This document shows positions 48,425-57,070 of a DNA stretch of 64,000 nucleotides, piece by piece. How positions within the stretch are numbered: position 1 is the first letter of the stretch; every line of letters starts with the position of its first letter. Source of the stretch: Pseudomonas syringae. GTDB lineage: Bacteria > Pseudomonadota > Gammaproteobacteria > Pseudomonadales > Pseudomonadaceae. Under the pieces are notes generated by a model. The model ran no database searches and was not told the origin of the DNA. It was given only the letters and a program-made list of their open reading frames with translations. Both the position numbers and the translations under genes were made by a program. The stretch spans positions 62,001 to 126,000 of the forward strand of contig NZ_LGSI01000043.1 of assembly GCF_001698815.1 (NCBI RefSeq), given 5' to 3'.

Positions 48425-49044
48425 TGTTGATGTTATCAGGGATCAAGGTCCCTGCGGCCTGTGAGGTGCTCACTGACGCGGAACGTACGGCTCCTTACGA
48501 CCGGGAGCGAGGGCATGAACCCATGAGTCTGGCCTCCTTGGCGCATCCGAAAATGCGGGCGGAGGCTGTGCCGACTGACGAGTTCGGCACCTGGAGATCC
48601 TGAGTGGGAGAAGGCAGTGACATGGACACCTGGGGCATGCCTGACTGTCAGTCAGGTACAGCCTTTCCATAGGCTGCGGCACCGGTGCCTGAGTCGTTGC
48701 GGATGGCGACGAATCGGGTTTGTCAGGTCGATTGTCACGAGGTGAGTTGCGGCGATGCCTTGTACGACGTGGCTTGCAGCAATGGTACGAGCGCCCGTCT
48801 CTTTCCAGAAGAAAGAGACGGGCGTGGTCTGGCGCAACGAGGTGTGCCGAAAGGTGAGGTTGCTGCAACGCAGCGAGGTAGGTCCATCGTCTGCCGCAGT
48901 GGACAGATAAGTCGAGTAGGCATCCATCACTCTTGGGGAGTGACCGTGCGAGCCGCCGGACGCTAATCGCACTTCGGGAGAACCACCACGCAAGTGGCGT
49001 AGCCTTAAAGGTTATGGCTACCTGGGTTGCTGTCAACGACAGCG
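48425..49044. repeat. long structured direct repeat, copy B
   Basis: 620 bp, same orientation as copy A. It keeps both conserved blocks but carries about 270 bp more in the middle (48560-48830). The extra part holds CCTGACTG-T-CAGTCAGG at 48640 and a 13-bp perfect stem at 48792-48804/48812-48824 with a 7-nt loop. Block 2 (48830-49044) is about 90% identical to copy A. No known gene; a short plus-strand frame is conserved between the copies, ending in GVxVRAAGR before a TAA. Confidence 0.7.
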
Positions 49045-49065
49045 CTTTGCCCGATCTTTTCTACG

Positions 49066-49135
49066 CCTGTGGATAATTTGGGTCAAGGCTCGAATTTACG
49101 GAAATCCTGCGGCGGTGGATGAAATTATCCACAGG
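49066..49135. other. two inverted consensus DnaA boxes
   Basis: CCTGTGGATAATTT at 49066-49079 and its exact reverse complement at 49122-49135, 42 nt apart. Each contains the strict DnaA 9-mer TTATCCACA. They lie between repeat B and the integrase remnant. A replication origin of a lost or integrated element is possible, but no initiator gene or AT-rich unwinding region is evident. Confidence 0.6.
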
Positions 49136-49190
49136 TGGCAATCAGTGGTTTTTCACAGACAGATGCGTGGGGTTTAGATTTTTTAAGTGA

Positions 49191-49235
49191 GGTCCCTTTA
49201 AGCAGGGATGCTACGCATCCCTGCTTAAAGGGACC
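49191..49235. repeat. 20-bp perfect hairpin
   Basis: Left arm GGTCCCTTTAAGCAGGGATG and its exact complement to the right, with the 5-nt loop CTACG. No mismatch and no T-run, so it is not a typical terminator. Both arms also carry the partly self-complementary CCCTTTAAGCAGGG. May be an element end, a protein-binding site or a hairpin target. Confidence 0.8.
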
Positions 49236-49360
49236 CGGCTTTAAAATCGGTAACCAGAGGCCTCGTAGTCCTACATCGATGTTGGTTGCGCCGCGGTTGC
49301 GGGATTGTCGCGTTGATTAATCCGCTCCAAGGTCCGAGGCATTCAGCGGTCGCCGTCTCA

Positions 49361-50596
49361 TCATTCTCCTGATGTTTCGCGTTGGGTCTCATCCGCGTGT
49401 TCAGGTGTGGATGTGGCGTAGATGGCCCATGCGTGCATGAACTCCCGTCGCTTATCAAAAAAGTTTGATCGAGAGTATGCGCTTTCCGTTTCCCCGCGCT
49501 CGTCGTGGGCCAGCGCAAGCTCGCAGATATCTCTTGGGAAAGGAGTCTTTTCACCTGCCCAATCCCGGAAGGTTGAGCGAAACCCATGACGAGTGATGTG
49601 CTCATAACCCAATGCATGAAGCAAACTGCGAATGCCATTAGCGTGTATCACGCCGCTTCGGCCGTGGCCGGGGAAAACGTAGGGACTTTTGGTGTTGATT
49701 TTTGGAAGGCCCTTCAGAAGTGAGCCCACCTCTGGGGCCAGGGGGATCGCGAACGCTTGCCGAGTTTTCATGCGCTCATCAGGCAGAGACCATCGACCCG
49801 ATTCCAAGTCAAACTCATCCCAGCGTGCGAATCGGACCATATGCGAGCGCCGGTTAGAATCAGTAACTGAGCCGCGACAGAAGCGTGGCAGGGATCCTTG
49901 CGTAAGGCTTCCATGAGCTTCGGCAGATCCTGCCATTTCAGCGCAGGATGATGCTGGCGTTTACGAGCTTTCTTCTTCTCATGCCGGCTCAGCAGGTTTT
50001 CCAGATGGCCGCGCCAGCGTACCGGATTCTCTCCAGTCCTGAGACCTCGGGCTCTGGCGGCATCCAGGATTTGTTCGATTTGCCCACGTACTTCGTCAGC
50101 CGTCCGCGTTTTGGTCGTCCAAAGTGGTTGCAGTGCCTTGATCAGGTGTTTGGTCTCGACCTGGTCGGCTGACAACTTCCCTATCGTAGGGAAAGCATAG
50201 AGTTCGAGTTTCCTCAGCCAGCCCTTGCGCCATTTCTCCGACCAGCTCGAACCATGGGCATCTCGATAGTCGGTGGCCAGTTTCTCAAAGGTAATCAGCT
50301 GCGCCAGTTCTCGGCGTTCAGCTTCACGCTGAGCGGCTTGTTCAGCCTGTCGTTTTGCGAGTGGGTCAGTGCCTTTGAAGATCTGGACTTTATTTTCGTA
50401 GGCGGCCGTGCGGGCCTTTTTTAGATCGAGCTGGGGTAGCCACCCAATCCCATCTCTCGTCGTTTGCCGTGTAGCTGAAACCGCAGCACCCAGTTTTTCG
50501 CCCCGTAGCTTTGACAATAAGGCGCAGCCCTTCACCGTCTTCGTAGGTGCCTGGCTCGATCACATTTTCGACATACTTTGCGGTCAGCTTGCCCAT
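49361..50596 (-). pseudogene. P4-type tyrosine integrase, frameshifted
   Basis: From the ATG at 50596 the arm-binding domain MGKLTAKYVENVIEPGTYED is seen, but the frame changes near 50500, again near 50440, and a third time near 49835: the middle frame ends ILTGARIWSDS while the next frame carries on with SHMVRFARWDEF. Conserved P4-integrase parts in the later frames are LELYAFPTIGKL, ENPVRWRGHLENLL, HGFRSTFRDW (HxxR) and LALAHDERGE, with SAYSRSNFF near the Tyr region. Inactive as read, unless sequencing errors explain the shifts. Its 5' end faces the repeat at 50746. Confidence 0.85.
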
Positions 50597-50994
50597 CTTT
50601 TCGGCCCTCTGGTCCCCCACTTGATCCCCCACTTGGCTGTGGAAGACGATGGATGAAAACGGACGTCACAGGAACAAAAGTAGGCTGAAACCCTTGATCT
50701 AGTAAGGTTCTCGCGATTTTAAGTAGAAGAGGGTGGCTTTCAAAAAGACATTAAAAAGCCGGCTTGTGGCCGGCTTCTCAAGGACGAGCTTGGTTTGTTT
50801 TTGGCAAACCGCACTCGCCTTTAACAGTTGCGCTCAGCGGGTGGGCGCTAATGGGGAGTGGTTTCGCGGTTTCGCGTTACCTGGCCTCGGGGCGGGGTGG
50901 GCCGGCGGGGCTTTTTGATGGCGCAGAGGATACTGATGTTCATCCCGGTTGCCCAGCGTTGAAATGCCTTGTAACCCACTTCGACCCTCGCCGT
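50597..50994. other. 398-nt non-coding region right of the integrase
   Basis: Contains two CCCCCACT motifs just upstream of the integrase start (50614, 50626), the 24-bp repeat at 50746, and its hairpin AAGCCGGC-TTGTG-GCCGGCTT at 50756-50776. No gene is evident. Confidence 0.5.
50746..50769. repeat. right copy of the 24-bp direct repeat (possible attR)
   Basis: Identical to 34118-34141. Here it forms the left side of an 8-bp GC-rich hairpin followed by only a few T, so it may be part of a chromosomal terminator used as an integration target. 150 nt from the start of the integrase remnant. Confidence 0.45.
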
Positions 50995-51711
50995 TCAGCG
51001 GAAGGGTGGCGCGTGGCGTCGTACGTTCAGGGTTGACCACCAGAATATCCAGCCCAGGATGCGTATCTGTTGTTGCTCGATCTGTTCTGCAGTGAAGAGT
51101 TCGTCGGGGTATTCGCGGTGGTTGTGGCTGCGCAGGCGCAGGCCGCCGCCGGGTAGGCGGTAGAGGTATTTCACGCGGAGCATGCCGCTGTGTTCGAGGG
51201 CGTACATTTCTCCGTCGATGACGCGGGTCTGGGCGCGGTCGACGCCGATCAGGGAGCCGTCCTGGATTTTCTCGGCCATGCTGTTGCCGATCATGGCGAT
51301 GCAGATGGCGTTTTCGGGGTGAATGTTCATGCTTTGCAGCACGTGCAGCGGCAACCGGATCGTTTTCCCTGGTGCTTGGGCAATGACCGTTTCCGATTCC
51401 TGTTCTTTTAATATTGGCAGTTCTATGTCTCCACGCGGCAGGCTCCGTCCTGGGTGAAGGGTCAGCGGTGTATCGCCGCCGTTGTGTTCATTGGCGGGTT
51501 CACTCGGGTGTTTGGGGCCGTCGCCCGTGCGTAGCCAGCGAGCGTTGACGGTCAGTAGTTCAGCCACCTCTTCCAGACGCGCCATGGGGATGCCGCGTTT
51601 GAACCAGTTGTTCACATGTTGAGGCGTGACCTTCCGGTTGGCGGCGAAGTCCGTGGCAGAGAGATGGCACTCCCGCAGGAGGGCGCGTAGTCGATCACCA
51701 GATGTATTCAT
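50995..51711 (-). CDS. phage-type CI/LexA-like repressor
   Basis: 238 residues. N-terminal helix-turn-helix (LLRECHLSATDFAANRKVTPQHVNNWFKRG, residues 10-40), a linker with Pro/Gly, then an S24 peptidase domain with Ser in IGNSMAEKIQDG and Lys in GMLRVKYLY, the Ser-Lys pair of LexA/CI autoproteolysis. It has no phage genes next to it, so it may be a leftover or a regulator of pyocin-type elements elsewhere. The frame is intact. Confidence 0.85.
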   Translation of the reverse strand: MNTSGDRLRALLRECHLSATDFAANRKVTPQHVNNWFKRGIPMARLEEVAELLTVNARWLRTGDGPKHPSEPANEHNGGDTPLTLHPGRSLPRGDIELPILKEQESETVIAQAPGKTIRLPLHVLQSMNIHPENAICIAMIGNSMAEKIQDGSLIGVDRAQTRVIDGEMYALEHSGMLRVKYLYRLPGGGLRLRSHNHREYPDELFTAEQIEQQQIRILGWIFWWSTLNVRRHAPPFR

Positions 51712-52136
51712 GGCGATGGATTTTACGTATCTCGTGAGCTTGTTTAAATAAACGAGGTGTTCAAATGCGCGATGTTTGCAGTCCGGGTTGTATTGGGCTG
51801 ACTACAGATTTGGCAGTGGAATGTAGGCATATTCTGTAATTATCACGTTGCAGGTGAACAGTGCCTTGGATATTTAGCGCGACGCTAAAGGATTTGGCGC
51901 CATGTTTATTGTTTAGTCGAAACTTCGCGCGGCGCTCGTGGATGTTTATCTGAAAATGATTGTTTCCACAGCAAGTCCAATGTCAGGCATCGGAAAGCGT
52001 GCGGCATCATTGAGCAGGTGGGCTTTTGGCGTGAAGAAAGGGCGTTGAGCGTCAGGAGAGGAGGGCATTGCGAGGTTTTAAACGTTGCTTGCGGAATGTC
52101 TGTCGCCAGACATCCCGCAAACACTGAAACGGGTTA
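51712..52136. other. 425-nt non-coding region between the repressor and ppa
   Basis: AT-richer than the surroundings, with the repressor's presumed promoter at its left end. The only structure I see is the stem-loop at 52089. No gene is supported. Confidence 0.5.
52089..52120 (-). terminator. stem-loop downstream of ppa
   Basis: TTGCGGAATGTCTG and CAGACATCCCGCAA pair with one mismatch around the loop TCGC, 17 nt past the ppa stop. No strong U-run follows, so it is a weak terminator at best. Confidence 0.5.
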
Positions 52137-52664
52137 TCAGCCTTTGTAGGCGGCTACCGATTTCATGATCTCGGCACGGGCGGCTTCTGCGTCGCCCCAA
52201 CCTTCGATTTTTACCCACTTACCTTTTTCGAGGTCTTTGTAGTTCTCGAAGAAGTGTTTGATTTGCTCAAGCAGCAGTGCTGGCAGATCGGTGTATTCCT
52301 TCACGTCGACATACAGCTGGGACAGCTTGTCGTGTGGTACTGCGATAACTTTGGCATCGCCGCCGCCGTCGTCGGTCATGTGCAGGATGCCCACTGGACG
52401 TGCGCGGATTACCGAACCTGGGGAAACCGGGTAAGGCGTCACGACCAGCACGTCGAGGGGATCGCCGTCGTCAGCCAGAGTGTTCGGAATGAAGCCGTAG
52501 TTGGCCGGGTAGAACATCGGCGTGGCCATGAAGCGGTCAACGAACAGGCAATCGGTTTCTTTGTCGATTTCGTATTTGATCGGCGCGTGGTTGGCCGGAA
52601 TTTCGATCGCGACGTAGATGTCGTTCGGCAGGTCTTTACCAGCCGGAATCTTGCTGTAGCTCAT
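52137..52664 (-). CDS. ppa: inorganic pyrophosphatase
   Basis: 175 residues. Family I PPase signatures: [45 protein letters not shown] with the metal-binding Asp residues (DxDPxD), then [19 protein letters not shown]. Hydrolyses pyrophosphate in the cytoplasm. Single gene. Confidence 0.97.
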   Translation of the reverse strand: MSYSKIPAGKDLPNDIYVAIEIPANHAPIKYEIDKETDCLFVDRFMATPMFYPANYGFIPNTLADDGDPLDVLVVTPYPVSPGSVIRARPVGILHMTDDGGGDAKVIAVPHDKLSQLYVDVKEYTDLPALLLEQIKHFFENYKDLEKGKWVKIEGWGDAEAARAEIMKSVAAYKG

Positions 52665-52788
52665 TGGGCAGTGCCCCCTTTGATTGACCAGACGGCTTTG
52701 GCTGATTACGCCAAAAAGTGGGCCGGATTATAGGCATATTCTGTTGGTGTTGCCATGCGTGGCCTTGCGCCTTTAGGCGTGTAGCCCT

Positions 52789-53601
52789 TTAGTGCTGAGT
52801 CTTGTACGAAGGTTCATCACGTTGCAGCGAAATCAGGCGAGCAAGCGGATCCTGGCGGTAGAACGCCTTGAGTTGCTCGTACACTGCCGGGTAAGCCTCG
52901 GCCAGCAAATCCGGGGCGCTGAAGAAGTATTCGCTGGTCACGGCGAAGAATTCGGCAGGGTTTTCCGCTGCGTAAGGGTCGATGGCGGTTTCGAGGTGCG
53001 GGTGGCGATCCAGTTGTCGATTGAGATCGTCGTAGGCGCTTTGCATGATGCTCGCCCACTCGCTGACCCGCATGTCGCTGTGCAAGGGCGGCAGACCGTT
53101 GGCGTCGCCATTGAGCATGTCGAGTTTGTGCGCCAGCTCATGGATAACCAGATTGTAGGCATCCCAGTCGCCACTGGATAACACGCCGGGCAACGCCAGG
53201 ATCACCGGGCCTTGTTGCCAGGCTTCGCCGCTGTGTTCGCCGTCCCATTCGTGCTCGACGCCGCTTGCATCGCGATGGCGTTGCGGGCTGCGGAAATCGT
53301 CGGGGTAAAGCACCAGTTCATGGAAACCCTGATACCAGTTCAAATCGCCCAGATTGAGCAGCGGCAGTTGGGCTTGCGCGGCAAGGAACAGGCGCTGTTC
53401 GTCATTCAGCTCGACGCCGGGCAAGGTGGTGATGTGCTTGTCCTGTAAAAACAGCACGCTGTTCTCACGCAACAGATCTTCCTGTGCAGCGGTCAGGCCG
53501 TCGAGAATCGGCAAATGCTGTCGTACCCGCTGCCACAGCTCGGGTGCGACCGGATTTTTTGCCAGCGTGCGGCGGCGACGCCATTGGCTGAACGACCACA
53601 T
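52789..53601 (-). CDS. mtfA: MtfA-like zinc-dependent peptidase
   Basis: 270 residues, the usual length. The zinc motif HELAHKLDM (HExxH) is near residue 150, followed by the third-ligand region ENPAEFFAVTSEYFF. In E. coli MtfA is a peptidase that also binds the Mlc repressor. N-terminal YLPILDGLTAAQEDLL-type segment and EWDGEHSGEAWQQGPV precede the active site. Its 3' end is 124 nt from ppa, so a single transcript is possible. Confidence 0.88.
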   Translation of the reverse strand: MWSFSQWRRRRTLAKNPVAPELWQRVRQHLPILDGLTAAQEDLLRENSVLFLQDKHITTLPGVELNDEQRLFLAAQAQLPLLNLGDLNWYQGFHELVLYPDDFRSPQRHRDASGVEHEWDGEHSGEAWQQGPVILALPGVLSSGDWDAYNLVIHELAHKLDMLNGDANGLPPLHSDMRVSEWASIMQSAYDDLNRQLDRHPHLETAIDPYAAENPAEFFAVTSEYFFSAPDLLAEAYPAVYEQLKAFYRQDPLARLISLQRDEPSYKTQH

Positions 53602-53604
53602 CGT

Positions 53605-54252
53605 CTAACGGGCGTCGGCTGAGCGGGCCATGCGGCTTCGGACCACACCCACAATCATCGGCAGCAGCGACAGCAGGATGATCGCCAGCACCAGCACCGA
53701 CAGGTTTTTCTTGATGAACGGTACGTTGCCGAAGAAGTAGCCGAGAGTCACCAGGCCGCCAACCCACAGCACCGAGCCCAACACGCTGAAGCCCAGGAAG
53801 CGCGGGTAATGCATTTTGCCAACGCCGGCAACGAACGGCGCGAAGGTGCGAATGATCGGCAGGAAGCGCGCCAGCGTCACGGTCTTGCCGCCATGGCGCT
53901 CGTAGAACTCGTGGGTGCGCTCCAGATAGTCCCGGCGGAAGATCTTCGACTTCGGATTGCTGAACAGACGTTCCCCGGCGGTGCGGCCGATGATGTAGTT
54001 GGTGCTGTCGCCGAGGATTGCGGCGAACATCAGCAGCCCGCCCAGCAGCACCGGGTCCATGCCACCACCGGCAGCCACGGCGCCGGCGATAAACAGCAGC
54101 GAGTCACCAGGCAGGAATGGCATTACCACCAGGCCGGTTTCGCAGAAAATCACCAGGAATAGAATCGCGTAAACCCAAGTGCCGTAGTTGGTGACCAAGA
54201 GGTCCAGATAGACATCCAGGTGAAGAATGAGGTCGAGCGGGTTGAAGTCCAT
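53605..54252 (-). CDS. DedA family membrane protein
   Basis: 215 residues. DedA/SNARE-associated (VTT) domain: ETGLVVMPFLPGDSLLFIAGA with the conserved Glu and Pro-Gly, then FGRxxxxNPKS-like RLFSNPKSKIF, and LARFLPIIRTFAPFVAGVGKM with the key Arg residues. Polytopic inner-membrane flippase-type protein required for undecaprenyl phosphate recycling or envelope homeostasis. Three bases separate it from the mtfA-like gene. Confidence 0.93.
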   Translation of the reverse strand: MDFNPLDLILHLDVYLDLLVTNYGTWVYAILFLVIFCETGLVVMPFLPGDSLLFIAGAVAAGGGMDPVLLGGLLMFAAILGDSTNYIIGRTAGERLFSNPKSKIFRRDYLERTHEFYERHGGKTVTLARFLPIIRTFAPFVAGVGKMHYPRFLGFSVLGSVLWVGGLVTLGYFFGNVPFIKKNLSVLVLAIILLSLLPMIVGVVRSRMARSADAR

Positions 54253-54474
54253 GTAAGGCGCCTGTGTAGCTGACCCACGGCCGGGTCACGTGCGGAAGAA
54301 ACTGCTGAGAGTAGTCAGGGCGCGATTATAGAGGGAGAAACGCGTGACGGGGCGAGGAGCGTCGATCTTGTCGGGCGGCGTGGCGGATTTGTATGACTGG
54401 ATTTGTCCGAGTTCTGTAGGAGCCAACTTGTTGGCGAGGCACCGGACGGTCGCGCAGCAAACACAGCCCCCAAT

Positions 54475-54574
54475 GTAGGAGGGGACTTGTCCCCGAATGC
54501 GATTGAATGGTCACCGACATTATCCAGACGTTTACGCCGCCAGGGCCGCCTTCGGGGACAAATCCCCTCCTACA
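54475..54574. repeat. REP palindrome pair, GGAGGGGACTTGTCCCCGAA class
   Basis: GTAGGAGGGGACTTGTCCCC with its reverse complement 50 nt on, matching 18274. A lone half-site of a related class (GTAGGAGCCAACTTGTTGGC) lies at 54416. Together they fill most of the 337-nt gap 54253-54589. Confidence 0.8.
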
Positions 54575-54589
54575 GATGCGGCGCGGCAC

Positions 54590-55048
54590 TCAATCCCCAT
54601 TGATCGGCAGCACGTAGTTCTTGAATTCCTTGTCTTCGCGAAAACCGATGGATTCGTAGACTTTCTGCGCGACCTCATTGTTGCTGCTGGTGGAAACCCG
54701 CATGCGGATGGCCTGGGATTCCTTGGCCATTTTTTTTGCGCTGCGCATCAAGTGGTCGGCAACCAGTTGGCGACGGGCGTCCTCGGCGACGTAGATGTCG
54801 TTGAGGATCCAGACGCGTTTGAGGGATAGCGAAGAGTAACTCGGGTAAAGCTGGCAGAAGCCCAGCAGCTTCGTGTCATCGTCGTCCGGCAGCGCAAGAT
54901 AGATCACTGACTCGTCACGGCGCAGGCGTTTTTCCAGGAAGCTGCGTGAGGAGTCCGGGAAAGGATGTTCGCCGTAAAATTCACGGTATTTGACGAACAA
55001 CGGGCAGAGCAGGTCCAGATGATCCAGCGTGGCTTTGATAATCCGCAT
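54590..55048 (-). CDS. GNAT-family N-acetyltransferase
   Basis: 152 residues. Begins MRIIKATLDHLDLLCPLFV, with KRVWILNDIYVAEDARRQLV (the acetyl-CoA Q/RxxGxG/A loop region, here RRQLVA without the usual glycines), and NNEVAQKVYESIGFRED. Acyl transfer to an amine is expected; the missing glycines make activity less sure. Single gene. Confidence 0.85.
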   Translation of the reverse strand: MRIIKATLDHLDLLCPLFVKYREFYGEHPFPDSSRSFLEKRLRRDESVIYLALPDDDDTKLLGFCQLYPSYSSLSLKRVWILNDIYVAEDARRQLVADHLMRSAKKMAKESQAIRMRVSTSSNNEVAQKVYESIGFREDKEFKNYVLPINGD

Positions 55049-55191
55049 GGTGGCCTCAACTTCACTAAGGGCTAATGCCGGGACTTTGAAGAACGGTTCG
55101 ATCAGGTTGTTGAGCCGATGCTGCCTAACGCCTTTAGAAAGCGCAATCTAATGATTTGAATTAAAGCAGATCACGAGAAGCCCCAAAAACA

Positions 55192-55217
55192 CCAATGGCC
55201 TCCGAAGAGGCCATTGG
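55192..55217 (-). terminator. Rho-independent terminator of the aldehyde dehydrogenase gene
   Basis: On the minus strand CCAATGGCCTC pairs perfectly with GAGGCCATTGG around a TTCG tetraloop, followed by TGTTTTTGGG. 18 nt beyond the stop. Confidence 0.9.
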
Positions 55218-55234
55218 CGGTCAAACAGCCGGGT

Positions 55235-56755
55235 TTAGAAGAAGCCCAGCGGGTTGATGTCGTAGCTGACCAGCAGGTTTTTGGTTTGCTGGTAGTGCTC
55301 AAGCGCGATTTTGTGGGTTTCGCGGCCGACGCCGGATTTTTTGTAGCCACCGAACGCGGCGTGCGCCGGGTACAGGTGATAGCAGTTGGTCCACACGCGA
55401 CCGGCTTTGATTGCGCGGCCGACGCGGTAGGCGCGGTTGATGTCGCGAGTCCACAGGCCAGCACCCAAGCCGAACTCGGTATCGTTGGCGATGGCCAGGG
55501 CTTCGGCTTCGTCCTTGAAGGTCGTGACGCTGACCACCGGGCCGAAGATTTCTTCCTGGAACACACGCATCTTGTTGTTGCCTTTGAGCAGGGTCGGCTG
55601 GATGTAGTAACCAGTCGCCATGTCGCCTTCCAGTTTTTCTACCTTGCCGCCCGTCAGCAGCTCGGCGCCTTCGCCCTGAGCGATTTCCAGGTACGAAAGA
55701 ATCTTGTCGAATTGCTGCTGCGAAGCCTGGGCGCCGACCATGGTTTCGGTGTCCAGCGGGTCGCCACGCTTGATTTTCAGCACCTTCTGCATCACGACTT
55801 CCATGAACTGCGGATAGATGGATTCCTGAATCAACGCGCGGGACGGGCAGGTGCAGACTTCGCCCTGGTTGAAGAATGCCAGCACGATGCCTTCAGCGGC
55901 CTTGTCGATGAACTCAGGCTCGGCGCTCATGATGTCTTCGAAGAAGATGTTCGGCGACTTGCCGCCCAGCTCCACGGTGGACGGGATGATGTTGTCGGCT
56001 GCCAGTTTCATGATGTGCGAGCCCACCGGCGTCGAGCCGGTGAACGCGATCTTGGCAATACGCTTGCTGCTGGCCAGTGCTTCGCCGGCTTCGCGACCAT
56101 AGCCTTGAACCACGTTCAGCACACCGGGCGGCAGCAGATCGCCGATCAGTTCCATCAGCACGGTGATGCCCAGCGGCGTCTGTTCGGCGGGCTTGAGCAC
56201 GACGCAGTTACCCGCAGCCAGGGCCGGAGCGAGTTTCCAGGCGGCCATCAGGATCGGGAAGTTCCACGGGATGATCTGACCGACCACGCCCAGCGGTTCA
56301 TGGATGTGATAGGCGACGGTGTTGCCGTCGATTTCTGCTGCGCTGCCTTCCTGGGCCCGCAGTACGCCAGCGAAGTAGCGGAAGTGGTCAACGGCCAGCG
56401 GGATATCGGCGTTCAGGGTTTCGCGGACGGCCTTGCCGTTGTCCCAGGTTTCGGTGATGGCCAGGACTTCGAGGTTCTGCTCGATACGGTCGGCGATTTT
56501 CAGCAGTGCCAGGGAGCGGGCCTGCACGGAGGTCGAGCCCCAGGCTTCGGATGCGGCATGAGCGGCGTCCAGGGCTTTTTCGATGTCTTCGGCAGTGGAG
56601 CGCGGGAATTCAGCAATCGGCTTGCCGGTGACCGGCGAAGTATTGGTGAAATATTGACCCTTGACCGGGGCCACGAACTCGCCGCCGATGTAGTTACCGT
56701 AGCGCTCCTTGAAGTTGACCAGAGCGCCTTCGGTACCGGGATGTGCGTAACGCAT
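55235..56755 (-). CDS. exaC: NAD-dependent aldehyde dehydrogenase (ExaC/AcoD/AldB type)
   Basis: 506 residues from the ATG at 56755. Family motifs: [47 protein letters not shown] (active-site Glu), and [16 protein letters not shown] with nucleophile Cys. Closest to acetaldehyde dehydrogenases of ethanol and acetoin metabolism. It is divergent from an AcoR-type activator with a sigma-54 promoter between, so is probably induced by an alcohol or aldehyde. Substrate not proven. Confidence 0.93.
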   Translation of the reverse strand: MRYAHPGTEGALVNFKERYGNYIGGEFVAPVKGQYFTNTSPVTGKPIAEFPRSTAEDIEKALDAAHAASEAWGSTSVQARSLALLKIADRIEQNLEVLAITETWDNGKAVRETLNADIPLAVDHFRYFAGVLRAQEGSAAEIDGNTVAYHIHEPLGVVGQIIPWNFPILMAAWKLAPALAAGNCVVLKPAEQTPLGITVLMELIGDLLPPGVLNVVQGYGREAGEALASSKRIAKIAFTGSTPVGSHIMKLAADNIIPSTVELGGKSPNIFFEDIMSAEPEFIDKAAEGIVLAFFNQGEVCTCPSRALIQESIYPQFMEVVMQKVLKIKRGDPLDTETMVGAQASQQQFDKILSYLEIAQGEGAELLTGGKVEKLEGDMATGYYIQPTLLKGNNKMRVFQEEIFGPVVSVTTFKDEAEALAIANDTEFGLGAGLWTRDINRAYRVGRAIKAGRVWTNCYHLYPAHAAFGGYKKSGVGRETHKIALEHYQQTKNLLVSYDINPLGFF

Positions 56756-56838
56756 GGTGTTATCTCCTGATTCTTGTTGTTGGGGGAGCTGCGACGAAGC
56801 GGGGGTGACAACGCGCGGTTGCACTTGTTAAAGCGTAG

Positions 56839-56854
56839 AGCAAAGGGCGGGCCA
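56839..56854 (-). promoter_or_regulatory. sigma-54 promoter of the aldehyde dehydrogenase gene
   Basis: On the minus strand TGGCCCG-CCCT-TTGCT, matching the -24/-12 consensus TGGCACG-N4-TTGCW with one change. GG and GC are exactly 10 bp apart. The start codon is about 84 nt downstream. Confidence 0.8.
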
Positions 56855-56943
56855 CTGCGTCCAAAGCGCCGATTTAGGGGCTTGCGCATGGATGAACGGC
56901 AGTTGTTGGGATCGCGCTGTGCCACCAGTGGAGCAAGGTTGCG

Positions 56944-56958
56944 TGACACTTTGTGCCA
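56944..56958. promoter_or_regulatory. palindromic activator site candidate
   Basis: TGACAC-TTT-GTGCCA is a near-palindrome about 90 bp upstream of the sigma-54 promoter, the position of an enhancer site for the divergent EBP. Only one clear copy was seen. Confidence 0.4.
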
Positions 56959-57070
56959 GTTTCGATACGGCTGGCCAAAGCCAATGGTGGTGCGATTGCA
57001 AAGGCCGACCGGCTGGAGGATGCTGGGCGGTAACTCCCGTGGAAAACGATAAAGTGGAGAATAATAAAAA

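Noticed and set aside
55214..56770. 518-codon plus-strand frame opposite the aldehyde dehydrogenase
   Set aside because: A shadow of the dehydrogenase, which has all catalytic residues on the minus strand.
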